DNA from: Acidimicrobiales bacterium
GTDB lineage: Bacteria > Actinomycetota > Acidimicrobiia > Acidimicrobiales > RAAP-2
Assembly (NCBI GenBank): GCA_017883135.1
Contig: JADGOE010000002.1
Coordinates: forward strand, 1 to 64,000
Length of the DNA stretch: 64,000 bases
Direction: 5' to 3'
This document shows positions 18,429 through 26,369 of this stretch, piece by piece (position 1 is the first letter of the stretch; each line of letters starts with the position of its first letter). Made by a program: the position numbers and the translations under genes. Under the pieces are notes generated by a model. That model was not told the DNA's origin. It made no database searches and worked only from the letters and a program-made list of their open reading frames with translations.

Positions 18429-18611
18429 CTAGTAGACGCCGCACATGCCGTCGATGGACACGTCCTCGACCAGAAGGTCGCCCTCGACGAGGGTTGCTTC
18501 GGTTCCCGCGGTTCCCGCGGCCGCCTCGGCCTGCACCCTGTCCGGGTGGGCTGCCCCGGTGTCGATGGCGCCCGACGTTGCGTCGTCCTCGGTGGTGCTG
18601 GTGACGGTCAT
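18429..18611 (-). CDS. mftA: Mycofactocin precursor peptide MftA
   Basis: This is a 60-residue RiPP precursor ending in VEDVSIDGMCGVY. The IDGMCGVY tail is the invariant core of mycofactocin precursors, and the last two residues, Val-Tyr, become the redox cofactor after MftC and MftE act. GGAGGT lies just upstream of the ATG at 18611. The N-terminal leader (MTVTSTTEDDATSGAIDTGA) is longer than in well-known MftA peptides of about 30 residues, and is Ala/Thr/Glu-rich. Confidence 0.95.
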   Translation of the reverse strand: MTVTSTTEDDATSGAIDTGAAHPDRVQAEAAAGTAGTEATLVEGDLLVEDVSIDGMCGVY

Positions 18612-18696
18612 GGGACCTCCGGTGGTCGGCCGGCCGGGGCCGGGTGGAAAGCGATGACTTTGAATTTATAGCACTGGATGCCAAAATGGAAGTCTG
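18612..18696. promoter_or_regulatory. Divergent promoter region between mftA and mftR
   Basis: This 85-base gap separates the mft operon (minus) from its presumed regulator (plus). Its right half is AT-rich relative to everything around it. On the minus strand TATAAA (18665-18670) is a plausible -10 box about 50 bases before mftA. No strong -35 box is seen. This is the natural place for an MftR operator, but I could not define a convincing symmetric site. Confidence 0.5.
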
Positions 18697-19374
18697 ATGA
18701 TGACGAAGGTGACCGGCGAGCCCGCGAACGAGGTTGCTGCAGGCCCGAACGAGGTGGCTGCAGGCCCGGGCGAGGTGGCCCGGGGCCGGCGCCCGAGTAC
18801 CTCGCGAGAGGACGTGGCCCGGGCTGCGCTCGAGCTCTTCAGCAGGCAGGGGTACGACGAGACCACCGTCGATGAGATCGCCGCCGCCGTGGGCGTCAGC
18901 CGGCGCACCTTCTTCCGGTACTACGAGTCCAAGAGCGACGCGGTCTGGGGCGAGTTCGACGCCGAACTGGTCCGGCTGGGCGACCGGCTGCACGAGGCCC
19001 CCGACGATGAACCGATGATGGAAGTGTTGCGTCGGTCGGTCATGGCCACCAACCGGTTCGGCGCCGGAGAGCTCGACGAGCTGCGCATCCGGATGGGTCT
19101 GATCAGCTCGGTCCCCGACCTGGTTGCCCACTCCGCGGTCCGCTACGAGGAGTGGTGCGACGTGGTGGCCCGCTTCGTGGCCCGGCGCATCGGCGCCAGC
19201 CCCGACGACCTGGGCCCACAGACGGTGGCCCGGGCCGCTCTGGGGGCGGCCATGGCGGCCTTCGCCTGCTGGGCCCGCCACGACTCGGACGATCTCGTCG
19301 GTGAGGTCGACCGGGCGTTTCGCCTGTTGGCCACCGGTTTCGCCGAGGACCGCCTGCACGGCGGTCGGGCCTGA
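18697..19374 (+). CDS. mftR: TetR-family regulator MftR of the mycofactocin system
   Basis: The product is a 225-residue TetR protein. After a low-complexity start containing a repeated unit (NEVAAGP twice, then GEVARG), the DNA-binding domain reads TSREDVARAALELFSRQGYD, then VDEIAAAVGVSRRTFFRYY. The C-terminal ligand domain has the WARHDSDDL...FRLLATGFAEDRL ending seen in mycofactocin regulators. It is divergent from mftA. Related regulators respond to long-chain acyl-CoA and repress mft genes; that role is inferred by position. The translation start is the first of two ATGs in a row. Confidence 0.9.
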   Translation: MMTKVTGEPANEVAAGPNEVAAGPGEVARGRRPSTSREDVARAALELFSRQGYDETTVDEIAAAVGVSRRTFFRYYESKSDAVWGEFDAELVRLGDRLHEAPDDEPMMEVLRRSVMATNRFGAGELDELRIRMGLISSVPDLVAHSAVRYEEWCDVVARFVARRIGASPDDLGPQTVARAALGAAMAAFACWARHDSDDLVGEVDRAFRLLATGFAEDRLHGGRA

Positions 19375-19474
19375 AGCGCTCCGGCCCCCCCGCTCGACGC
19401 GGTCGTTCCCGAAGCGCGATGCTGGGCGGACAGCCGTTCGGCGCCCCGAGGGCGCCATCAAAGGAGAGGACCAC

Positions 19475-20626
19475 ATGAAGAGCCGTGCCGCCGTCTGTTT
19501 GGGTATCGACGAGCCGTGGAAGGTCGAGGAGGTCGAAATCGACGCTCCGCGCTCGCACGAGGTGCGTGTGCAGATGGCCTATGCGGGTATGTGCCACTCC
19601 GACGAGCATCTCCGGACCGGTGACATCAGCGCCCCGGTCGAGGTCCTGCAGATATTCGGCGTCGACTCGTTGTTTCCGGCCGTCGGTGGCCACGAGGGCG
19701 CGGGCACCGTGGTCGAAGTCGGGCCGGATGTCGAGTCGCTGGCGGTGGGTGATCACGTGGCCGCATCGTTCATTCCGGCCTGCGGACGGTGCTTCTGGTG
19801 TGCATCGGGGCGTCAGCACCTGTGCGACCTGGGCATGTCCACCCTGGCCGGCCCGATGATCAGCGACGGGCAGTGGCGCTACCACCTCGACGGCCAGAAC
19901 CTCAACCGCATGACCCAACTCGGCACCTTCTCCGAGATGATGGTGGCCAACGAGGCGTCGTTGGTCAAGATCGACCCGGGCGTGTCGATGCGGGCCGCCG
20001 CACTGATCAGCTGCGGCATCTCCACCGGGTTCGGTTCGGCGGTGGACCGGGCGAAGGTGAAGCCCGGTGAGACCGTGGTGGTGATCGGTTGCGGCGGCGT
20101 CGGTTCCGGCGCCATCCAAGGAGCGAAGCTCGCCGGCGCCCGCCAGATCATCGCCGTCGACCCGCTGCCCTTCAAGGTGGCGAAGGCCAAGGCGATCGGA
20201 GCGACTCACGGAGCCGCGTCGATCCTCGAGGCCAACCTGATGCTCCCCGAGCTCACCGAGGGTCGGATGGCCGATGCGGTGATCCTCACCCCGGGCGTCC
20301 TCACCGGCGATCTGGTGGCCCCGGCCCTGGCACTGGCCTCAAAGGACGGCCGGGTGGTGACCACCGCCATCGCCCCGTTCAACCAGGACCAGGTGAGCCT
20401 CAACCTGTTCAACTTCGCCATGTTCAACCAGTCTCTGCTGGGCACGGTGTTCGGCTCGGTGAGCCCGAGGATCCAGATCCCCAATCTGCTGCGGCTCTAT
20501 CAGGCCGGGCTGCTCGAGGTGGACAACCTGGTCACCCAGGAGTACAGCCTCGACCAGGTGCAGAACGGGTACGACGACCTCCACGCCGGCACTAACATCC
20601 GCGGCGTGGTGAAGTTCGATAGCTGA
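19475..20626 (+). CDS. NDMA-type zinc alcohol dehydrogenase, mycofactocin-dependent
   Basis: This is a 383-residue medium-chain zinc dehydrogenase: catalytic zinc ligands Cys40 (GMCHSDEH) and the His of GGHEGAG, structural zinc cysteines in CGRCFWCASGRQHLC, and the NAD-binding GCGGVGSGAIQGAKLAG. These features, with its place beside mftR and the mft operon, match the NDMA-dependent alcohol dehydrogenases, which hold NADH permanently and use mycofactocin as external electron acceptor. The alcohol substrate is unknown. AAGGAGAGGA precedes the ATG. The gene sits 100 bases after mftR on the same strand. Confidence 0.9.
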   Translation: MKSRAAVCLGIDEPWKVEEVEIDAPRSHEVRVQMAYAGMCHSDEHLRTGDISAPVEVLQIFGVDSLFPAVGGHEGAGTVVEVGPDVESLAVGDHVAASFIPACGRCFWCASGRQHLCDLGMSTLAGPMISDGQWRYHLDGQNLNRMTQLGTFSEMMVANEASLVKIDPGVSMRAAALISCGISTGFGSAVDRAKVKPGETVVVIGCGGVGSGAIQGAKLAGARQIIAVDPLPFKVAKAKAIGATHGAASILEANLMLPELTEGRMADAVILTPGVLTGDLVAPALALASKDGRVVTTAIAPFNQDQVSLNLFNFAMFNQSLLGTVFGSVSPRIQIPNLLRLYQAGLLEVDNLVTQEYSLDQVQNGYDDLHAGTNIRGVVKFDS

Positions 20627-20752
20627 TCGAACGGTCTGGCCCGGTCCCGGCAGTCGACGCCGAGGGCCGGCTGCAGGCCCCGGCGATCGCGGTGCCCTTG
20701 CCGGTGCAAGTGTGCCGTCCGGCTGTGTGCCGTCCGGTCCGGCGCCAGGTAC

Positions 20753-20758
20753 TACGGT
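20753..20758 (+). promoter_or_regulatory. Candidate -10 box for a leaderless carboxylesterase transcript
   Basis: TACGGT lies seven bases before the ATG at 20766, the spacing expected if transcription starts at the initiation codon. No ribosome binding site is visible between. The remaining gap 20627-20752 shows nothing else. Confidence 0.45.
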
Positions 20759-20765
20759 CTGGCTG

Positions 20766-22445
20766 ATGCGTCGGGGGATCGCTGCGATCGTCACACTGTG
20801 CTGTGCTGCCGCCGTTGCGGCTTGTGGCGCATCGGGGGCGTCGACCAGCACGGCATCGTCGTCCACCACGGCATCGTCGGTACCGAAGGGTGCCGACCCT
20901 TCCACCTATGAGGTGGCCGGCGATCCGCTGACCATCCGCACACCGGCCGGCGTCGTGCACGGGACAGCGTTCGCGGCGACCAGGCAGTTCCTCGGCATCC
21001 CCTTCGCCCAGCCACCGGTGGGCACGCTGAGGTGGCAGGCGCCGCACCCGGCGGCCCCGTGGGCGACCACGCTGGATGCCACCAAGCCCGGGAACGAGTG
21101 CCCCCAGATCGTGCCGGTAGTCAACGCCTATGCCGGCAACGAGGACTGCCTCGATCTCAACGTGTACGCGCCCGTGTCGGTGCCCACCACACCCCGCCCG
21201 GTGATGGTGTGGATCTACGGCGGCGGCTTCACCGTCGGCAGCGCAGGCGACGACAACGTTTCGAACTATGCGGCGAACGGAAATGCCATCTCGGTCAGCT
21301 TCAACTACCGGCTCGGTCCGTTGGGGTTTCTGGCCCTGCCTGCGTTGGCCGCCGAGGATCCCCACCACTCGACCGGCGACCTCGGGCTACTCGACCAGCA
21401 GGCCGCGTTGCGCTGGGTGCAGGCCAACATCGCGTCGTTCGGTGGCGATCCCCACAACGTGACCATCTTCGGTGAGTCGGCCGGTGGGATGAGCGCGTGT
21501 GCCCAGTTGGTGTCGGAGGGCTCGGCAGGACTCTTCCAGAAGGCGATCACCGAGAGCGGCCCCTGCACCCTCCCGACCCGACCCCTCGCGTTCGCCGAGT
21601 CCCAAGGGGCGAAACTGGCTGCCACACTCGGCTGCCCGGCGGGACCGGCGCTGCTGGACTGCATGCGCTCCAAGCCAGTCCGACAGGTGATCGACGCACT
21701 GCCTCCTGATCCCTCGTTCCTGTTCGGGAACGGGGCTTCCTGGGGCCCGGTGGCCGATGGGGCCACTTTGCCGGCCAATCCCACCGCGGCCCTGGTCGCC
21801 GGTCATTTCCACCATGTGCCGTTGATCGTCGGGGCCAACCTGAACGAAGGCACGCTCTTCGTCGCTCTTGCCTACAACGCGGTCGGCCGTTCCATCACCG
21901 ATGCCCAGTGGGCCTCGGCGGTGGACCAGTTCTTCGGAACGAGTGTCGGCGCGAAAGTTCGCCACGAGTACCCCCTGTCCGACTACCCCGACGCCGGGGC
22001 CGCCCTCGGCCAGGCGGTGGGCGATGCAGTGCTGGCCTGTCCCGCGGTGGCCAGTGCGGGGATCCTCCAGAAGTACGTGCCGGTCTACGAGTACGAGTAC
22101 GACCAGGTGCCCAATCCCTTCGTCCTTCCCACCCCGGGCATCGACCTCGGGGCGTTCCACGCGGCCGAGCTGCCCTACGTGTTCGACGGTCCGACCGAAT
22201 CGAGCGGCACCATCGCCTTCACCCCGGCCCAACAGAAGTTGGCCACCCAGGTCAGCAGCGCCTGGGCGCGTTTTGCGGCCACCGGCAACCCGGCCGGCGG
22301 AGGAATCTCGTGGCCAAGGCTGACCTCTCCGACCGGCAGCTACCTTTCATTGAACACGCCACTGGCGACCAAGACGGCGATGATGCAGCACAAGTGCCAG
22401 TTCTGGGCGAGCACCACTTGGTCGGTGGCCGACAAGGTGCGGTAG
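20766..22445 (+). CDS. Type B carboxylesterase, lipoprotein
   Basis: The 559-residue alpha/beta hydrolase starts with a lipobox signal peptide (MRRGIAAIVTLCCAAAVAACGASG; lipidated Cys expected at AAC). The mature part has the carboxylesterase B marks: GIPFAQPPVGTLRW, EDCLDLNVY, the oxyanion GGGF, and the nucleophile in FGESAGGMSA. Glu (ANLNEGTLF) and His (DLGAFHAAELPYVF) complete the triad region. It probably hydrolyses esters outside the cell membrane. The next gene is another predicted lipoprotein esterase 29 bases downstream, so they may be cotranscribed. Confidence 0.85.
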   Translation: MRRGIAAIVTLCCAAAVAACGASGASTSTASSSTTASSVPKGADPSTYEVAGDPLTIRTPAGVVHGTAFAATRQFLGIPFAQPPVGTLRWQAPHPAAPWATTLDATKPGNECPQIVPVVNAYAGNEDCLDLNVYAPVSVPTTPRPVMVWIYGGGFTVGSAGDDNVSNYAANGNAISVSFNYRLGPLGFLALPALAAEDPHHSTGDLGLLDQQAALRWVQANIASFGGDPHNVTIFGESAGGMSACAQLVSEGSAGLFQKAITESGPCTLPTRPLAFAESQGAKLAATLGCPAGPALLDCMRSKPVRQVIDALPPDPSFLFGNGASWGPVADGATLPANPTAALVAGHFHHVPLIVGANLNEGTLFVALAYNAVGRSITDAQWASAVDQFFGTSVGAKVRHEYPLSDYPDAGAALGQAVGDAVLACPAVASAGILQKYVPVYEYEYDQVPNPFVLPTPGIDLGAFHAAELPYVFDGPTESSGTIAFTPAQQKLATQVSSAWARFAATGNPAGGGISWPRLTSPTGSYLSLNTPLATKTAMMQHKCQFWASTTWSVADKVR

Positions 22446-22474
22446 CGACCACACCCGAGGGAACAGGGGAGACG

Positions 22475-23767
22475 ATGAACAACGCACGGAACGCGGTGGC
22501 CGGAGCAGGGAACGCGGTGGCCGGAGCGAGAACGCCGAGGGCAACCATGGCAGCCGCGATCGTGGTGGTCCTCGCTGTTACCGTCGCGGCATGCAGCTCG
22601 GGCACCACCCCGACCGCCTCCGGTGGCGCTCCGCCCGCCGGCCTGCCCACCTTCTATGCCCTTCCGGCAGCGCTCCCCTCGACCACCCCTGGCCATCTGG
22701 TGAAGTCCCAGCAGATCCCAAGTGGAGGTATCAACGGCACTGTCTTCCGGGTGCTCTACGTCTCCGATCAGGTCGACAACAAGCCGGTTCTGGTGACCGG
22801 GCTGGTGATGGTCCCGAAGACACCGCCGCCCCCCGGCGGCTTCCCGGTGGTCACCTGGGGGCACGGGACCAATGGCATGGCCGACCAGTGTGCGCCCTCG
22901 CTGTCACCGGGTGACGCGGTGCCGGTGGTCGACCAGCTACTTGCCCAAGGCTGGGTGGTGACCGCCAGCGACTATCAAGGTGAAGGGACGCCCGGCTTGC
23001 TCCCGTACCTGGTCGGCGTGGTCGCCGCTCGCAACACCATCGACATCGTCCGGGCCGCCGACCAGCTCCCCGCGGCCCACGCCGGCAAGCAGTATGTGAT
23101 CTGGGGGCACTCCGAGGGCGGGCAGACCGCGATGTTCGGCCTGGTGTTGGCAGCCACCTACGCACCCGACCTCCAGCTCAAGGGTGTGGTGGCCGGGGCA
23201 CCGCCCTCCCAGTTCCAGGCCATCTACGCCTTTTTGCAGAACAGCCCCTTCCGCTACTACCTGCTGATGGCCGGGGCCGGGTTCAACGCGGCCTATGGCA
23301 ACGCTGCTGCACCGCTGTCGGCGGTGTTGACCAGCAAAGGGAAGTCGCTGCTACCCGCGCTCTCCAAGGGCTGCTCGGACTACATCGCCAAGCAGGTCCA
23401 GGGGTACAAGCTCTCCGACCTGGTCAAGGCGGACCCGTTCACCGTGCCGGCGTGGAAGAAGCTGCTCGTTGCCAACGACCCCGGAAGCCTCACCGTTGCC
23501 GGCAGCGCACCACTCCTGATGATCCAAGGTGGGGCCGACGAGCAGATCCCGGTGGCCACCACCCAGCTCCTCGAACAGCACGAGTGTTCGATCGGCCAGA
23601 GTGTCGAACGCTGGGTCTATCCCGGCCAGAGCCACTCGGGGGTCATCGCGGTGTCAGCCACCGACATGATCCACTGGATCGGCGACCGGTTCGCAGGGGG
23701 CGCCAACCCCGACCCCTACCAGCCCACCGGTGAGGCGGGGATCGAAGTGACGAGCTGCGCCGGCTGA
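22475..23767 (+). CDS. Secretory-lipase-type lipoprotein
   Basis: The 430-residue protein begins with an unusually repetitive N-terminus (ARNAVAGAGNAVAGAR), then a hydrophobic stretch with a lipobox (VVLAVTVAACSSG). The hydrolase part resembles secretory (LIP-type) lipases: VVTWGHGTNG as oxyanion region, DYQGEGTPG, the nucleophile in WGHSEGGQTA, Asp in MIQGGADEQIP and His in YPGQSHSGV. A weak Shine-Dalgarno (GGGGAG) precedes the ATG. It should act on lipid or ester substrates at the cell surface. Confidence 0.8.
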   Translation: MNNARNAVAGAGNAVAGARTPRATMAAAIVVVLAVTVAACSSGTTPTASGGAPPAGLPTFYALPAALPSTTPGHLVKSQQIPSGGINGTVFRVLYVSDQVDNKPVLVTGLVMVPKTPPPPGGFPVVTWGHGTNGMADQCAPSLSPGDAVPVVDQLLAQGWVVTASDYQGEGTPGLLPYLVGVVAARNTIDIVRAADQLPAAHAGKQYVIWGHSEGGQTAMFGLVLAATYAPDLQLKGVVAGAPPSQFQAIYAFLQNSPFRYYLLMAGAGFNAAYGNAAAPLSAVLTSKGKSLLPALSKGCSDYIAKQVQGYKLSDLVKADPFTVPAWKKLLVANDPGSLTVAGSAPLLMIQGGADEQIPVATTQLLEQHECSIGQSVERWVYPGQSHSGVIAVSATDMIHWIGDRFAGGANPDPYQPTGEAGIEVTSCAG

Positions 23768-23869
23768 CCGACCGGGGCGCGCTCCCCGGGTTCGGCCCCG
23801 GTACGCTGGGCATGTCGCAGGCGACGGAGTCGGTCGTCCTCGTCGAATGTGACGGATCGGAGAGTGAAC

Positions 23870-25303
23870 GTGGCGTTCGACCTTGCCGCCCTCCTCGCTG
23901 ATCGCCGGGGGGAGAGCTTCGAACTGCACACCCGCTTCATGAACCCGCAGCTGGTCAAGGTGTTGGACACGCTCGGGTTCGACCGTCGCTACGTCCGGGC
24001 CGAGGGCTCGTACCTCATCGACGACCGCGGCGACCGGTACCTCGACTTCCTCTCCGGCTTCGGCGTCTTCGCGTTGGGCCGGAGCCATCCGGTGATCAAG
24101 GACGCGCTGCACCAGGCACTCGACGCCGATCTGCCCAATCTCGCCCAATTGGACTGCGCACTGCTGCCCGGGCTGTTGGCCGAGGCGTTGGTGGAGCGGG
24201 CCCCGGCCGGCATCGAGCGGGTCTTCTTCTCCAACTCGGGGGCCGAGACGGTGGAGGCTGCCATCAAGTTCGCACGGTGCGCCACCAAGCGCGATCGGAT
24301 CCTCTACTGCGACCATGCGTTCCACGGCCTGACCAACGGCGCGCTCTCCCTCAACGGTGGCAAGGAGTTCCGCAAGGGCTTCGGCCCGCTGCTGCCCGGG
24401 TGCCACCAGGTGCCCTTCGGCAACTTGGGGGCGCTGGAGCGGGAGCTGCGCCGGGGCGACGTGGCCGCCTTCGTGGTCGAGCCGATCCAGGGCAAGGGGG
24501 TCTACCTGGCGTCGGGTTCGTACTGGCGGGCGGTGCAGGAGGCCTGCCGCCGCCACGGCACCCTGCTGGTGATCGACGAGGTCCAGACTGGCATGGGGAG
24601 GACCGGGCGTTTCTTCTGCCACCAGCACTGGGACCTCCAGCCCGACATCATCACCTTGTCCAAGGCGCTGTCGGGGGGGTACGTGCCGGTAGGGGCGGTC
24701 CTCACCACCACCACCGTCTTCGATGCCGTCTACAGCTCGATGGACCGTGCGGTCGTCCACTCCTCGACCTTCTCGAAGAACCAACTGGCCATGGTCGCCG
24801 GTCTGGCCACGCTGCAGGTCATCGATGACGAGGACATCGTCGCCCGGGCCGCCAGCAACGGGGCCAAGCTGACCGAGGCGCTGCAGCCGCTGGTCGAGAA
24901 GTACGAGCTCCTCCACGAGGTACGGGGCATGGGCCTCATGATCGGCCTGGCCTTCGGCGCGCCGGAGTCGCGGGGTGCCCGTGTCCGATTCACCATGATG
25001 GAGCTGGCCCGCAAGGGGCTGTTCAGCCAGCTCATCGTGGTGCCCCTGTTCCACCGGCACCGGATCCTCACCCAGGTGGCCGCCGACAACGTCAACATCA
25101 TCAAGCTGCTGCCCCCGTTGATCATCGGGGACGAGGAGATCGACACCTTCGTCGGCGCCCTCGACGATGTCCTCCGCGACGCGCATCGCAACTCGGGGCT
25201 GCTGGTCGAGGTCGGGACGGCCATGGCCCGCAACACGCTGCGACGGGGGCACCGCCACCGGCGCCCGGCGGCCGCGGTCGAGAGCGGTCCGGCCGGTAGG
25301 TGA
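23870..25303 (+). CDS. Class III PLP-dependent aminotransferase, possibly HpnO-like
   Basis: A fold-type I aminotransferase of about 477 residues. It has NSGAETVEAAIKFAR (phosphate-binding), the DEVQTGMGRTG segment holding the PLP-pyridine Asp, and the Schiff-base Lys in ITLSKALSGGY. I chose the GTG at 23870 because GGAGAG lies five bases upstream; GTGs at 23864 or 23849 are also in frame. The stop overlaps the start of an HpnA-like epimerase, and an amidohydrolase follows, so all three form an operon. HpnO-type class III aminotransferases make amino-hopanoids, and the epimerase neighbour makes that attractive, but no other hopanoid gene is in the window. An ornithine- or diamine-type substrate is equally possible. 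Confidence 0.75.
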   Translation: MAFDLAALLADRRGESFELHTRFMNPQLVKVLDTLGFDRRYVRAEGSYLIDDRGDRYLDFLSGFGVFALGRSHPVIKDALHQALDADLPNLAQLDCALLPGLLAEALVERAPAGIERVFFSNSGAETVEAAIKFARCATKRDRILYCDHAFHGLTNGALSLNGGKEFRKGFGPLLPGCHQVPFGNLGALERELRRGDVAAFVVEPIQGKGVYLASGSYWRAVQEACRRHGTLLVIDEVQTGMGRTGRFFCHQHWDLQPDIITLSKALSGGYVPVGAVLTTTTVFDAVYSSMDRAVVHSSTFSKNQLAMVAGLATLQVIDDEDIVARAASNGAKLTEALQPLVEKYELLHEVRGMGLMIGLAFGAPESRGARVRFTMMELARKGLFSQLIVVPLFHRHRILTQVAADNVNIIKLLPPLIIGDEEIDTFVGALDDVLRDAHRNSGLLVEVGTAMARNTLRRGHRHRRPAAAVESGPAGR

Positions 25304-26367
25304 CCGAACTTCGGGAGGAGTTCGCCCTGGGCGCTGACGATCGGGTCCTGGTGACCGGCGCGGCCGGGTTCATCGGGTCCGCGGTCACCCGGGAGCTGTG
25401 CGGTCGCGGCGTCCACGTGGTGGCCATGGTCGAACCGGGGGGCGACACCAGCAACCTCCGCGAGGTGGATGTCGAATTGGTGACCGCCGATCTGCGTGAC
25501 GCCACCGCGGTGGCCGTGGCGGTCGATGGGTGCAGGGTGGTCTTCCACATTGGAGCCCTCTACCGGTTCTGGGCCCCCGACCCGGCTGCCTTCTACGCCG
25601 TCAACGTCACGGGCACCAAGCACGTCCTGGACACGGCCGCCAGGGCCTGCTGCGAGCGGGTGGTGTACACCTCGACGGTGGGGACCCTCGGAGTCCATGG
25701 TGCCTCCGCCGGCGACCCGGTCGACGAGACGTCCCATGCGCACATCGACCACCTGTTCGGTTCGTACAAGCAGTCCAAGTACGTGGCCGAGCACGAGGTG
25801 TTGCGCGCCGCCGCCGAGGGGCTGCCGGTCGTGGTGGTGCAGCCGACCACACCGGTCGGGCCGCGCGACAGCGGACCGACCCCCACCGGAAGGACCGTCC
25901 TCGGGTTTCTCGACGGCCGGTTTCCCGGGTACGTCGACACCACGCTCAACATCGTCGACGTGGAGGACGTGGCCCACGGGCACCTGTTGGCCGCCGAACG
26001 GGGGAGGACCGGGCGCAGCTACATCCTGGGCGGCGAAAACCTGCCACTGCGCGACGTGCTGTCGACGCTGGCCGACCTAACCGGGCTGGCGGCACCCACC
26101 CGGCGGGTCCCGAGCGGTGTGGCCCTGGCAGCCGCTCATCTCTCCGATCTGGTCGAGGGCCGGATCCTCCACCGCGAGCCGTCGGTCCCGTTGGAGGGTG
26201 CGCGGATGTCGACCACCCACATGTCCTTCGACGACCGGCGGGCCCGGACCGAGCTGGGGTACGCCTCGCGTCCCGCGCGGGAGGCGCTCGAGCGGTCCGC
26301 CCGCTGGTTCGTCGATGCCGGTCGGGTGCGACCCGACCGAGTCGCACTGATCAGGTGGGCGCGTTGA
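25300..26367 (+). CDS. NAD-dependent epimerase/dehydratase, HpnA-like
   Basis: The 355-residue extended SDR has VTGAAGFIGSAVTRELCGRG (NAD binding), VNVTGTKHVLDTAA, and the active-site YKQSKYVAEHEV, then QPTTPVGPRDSGPTPTG. This last segment and the overall pattern resemble the hopanoid-associated sugar epimerase HpnA. It likely acts on a nucleotide- or lipid-linked sugar. The GTG start overlaps the aminotransferase stop (GTGA). The amidohydrolase starts three bases after its stop. Confidence 0.75.
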   Translation: MTELREEFALGADDRVLVTGAAGFIGSAVTRELCGRGVHVVAMVEPGGDTSNLREVDVELVTADLRDATAVAVAVDGCRVVFHIGALYRFWAPDPAAFYAVNVTGTKHVLDTAARACCERVVYTSTVGTLGVHGASAGDPVDETSHAHIDHLFGSYKQSKYVAEHEVLRAAAEGLPVVVVQPTTPVGPRDSGPTPTGRTVLGFLDGRFPGYVDTTLNIVDVEDVAHGHLLAAERGRTGRSYILGGENLPLRDVLSTLADLTGLAAPTRRVPSGVALAAAHLSDLVEGRILHREPSVPLEGARMSTTHMSFDDRRARTELGYASRPAREALERSARWFVDAGRVRPDRVALIRWAR

Positions 26368-26369
26368 GG

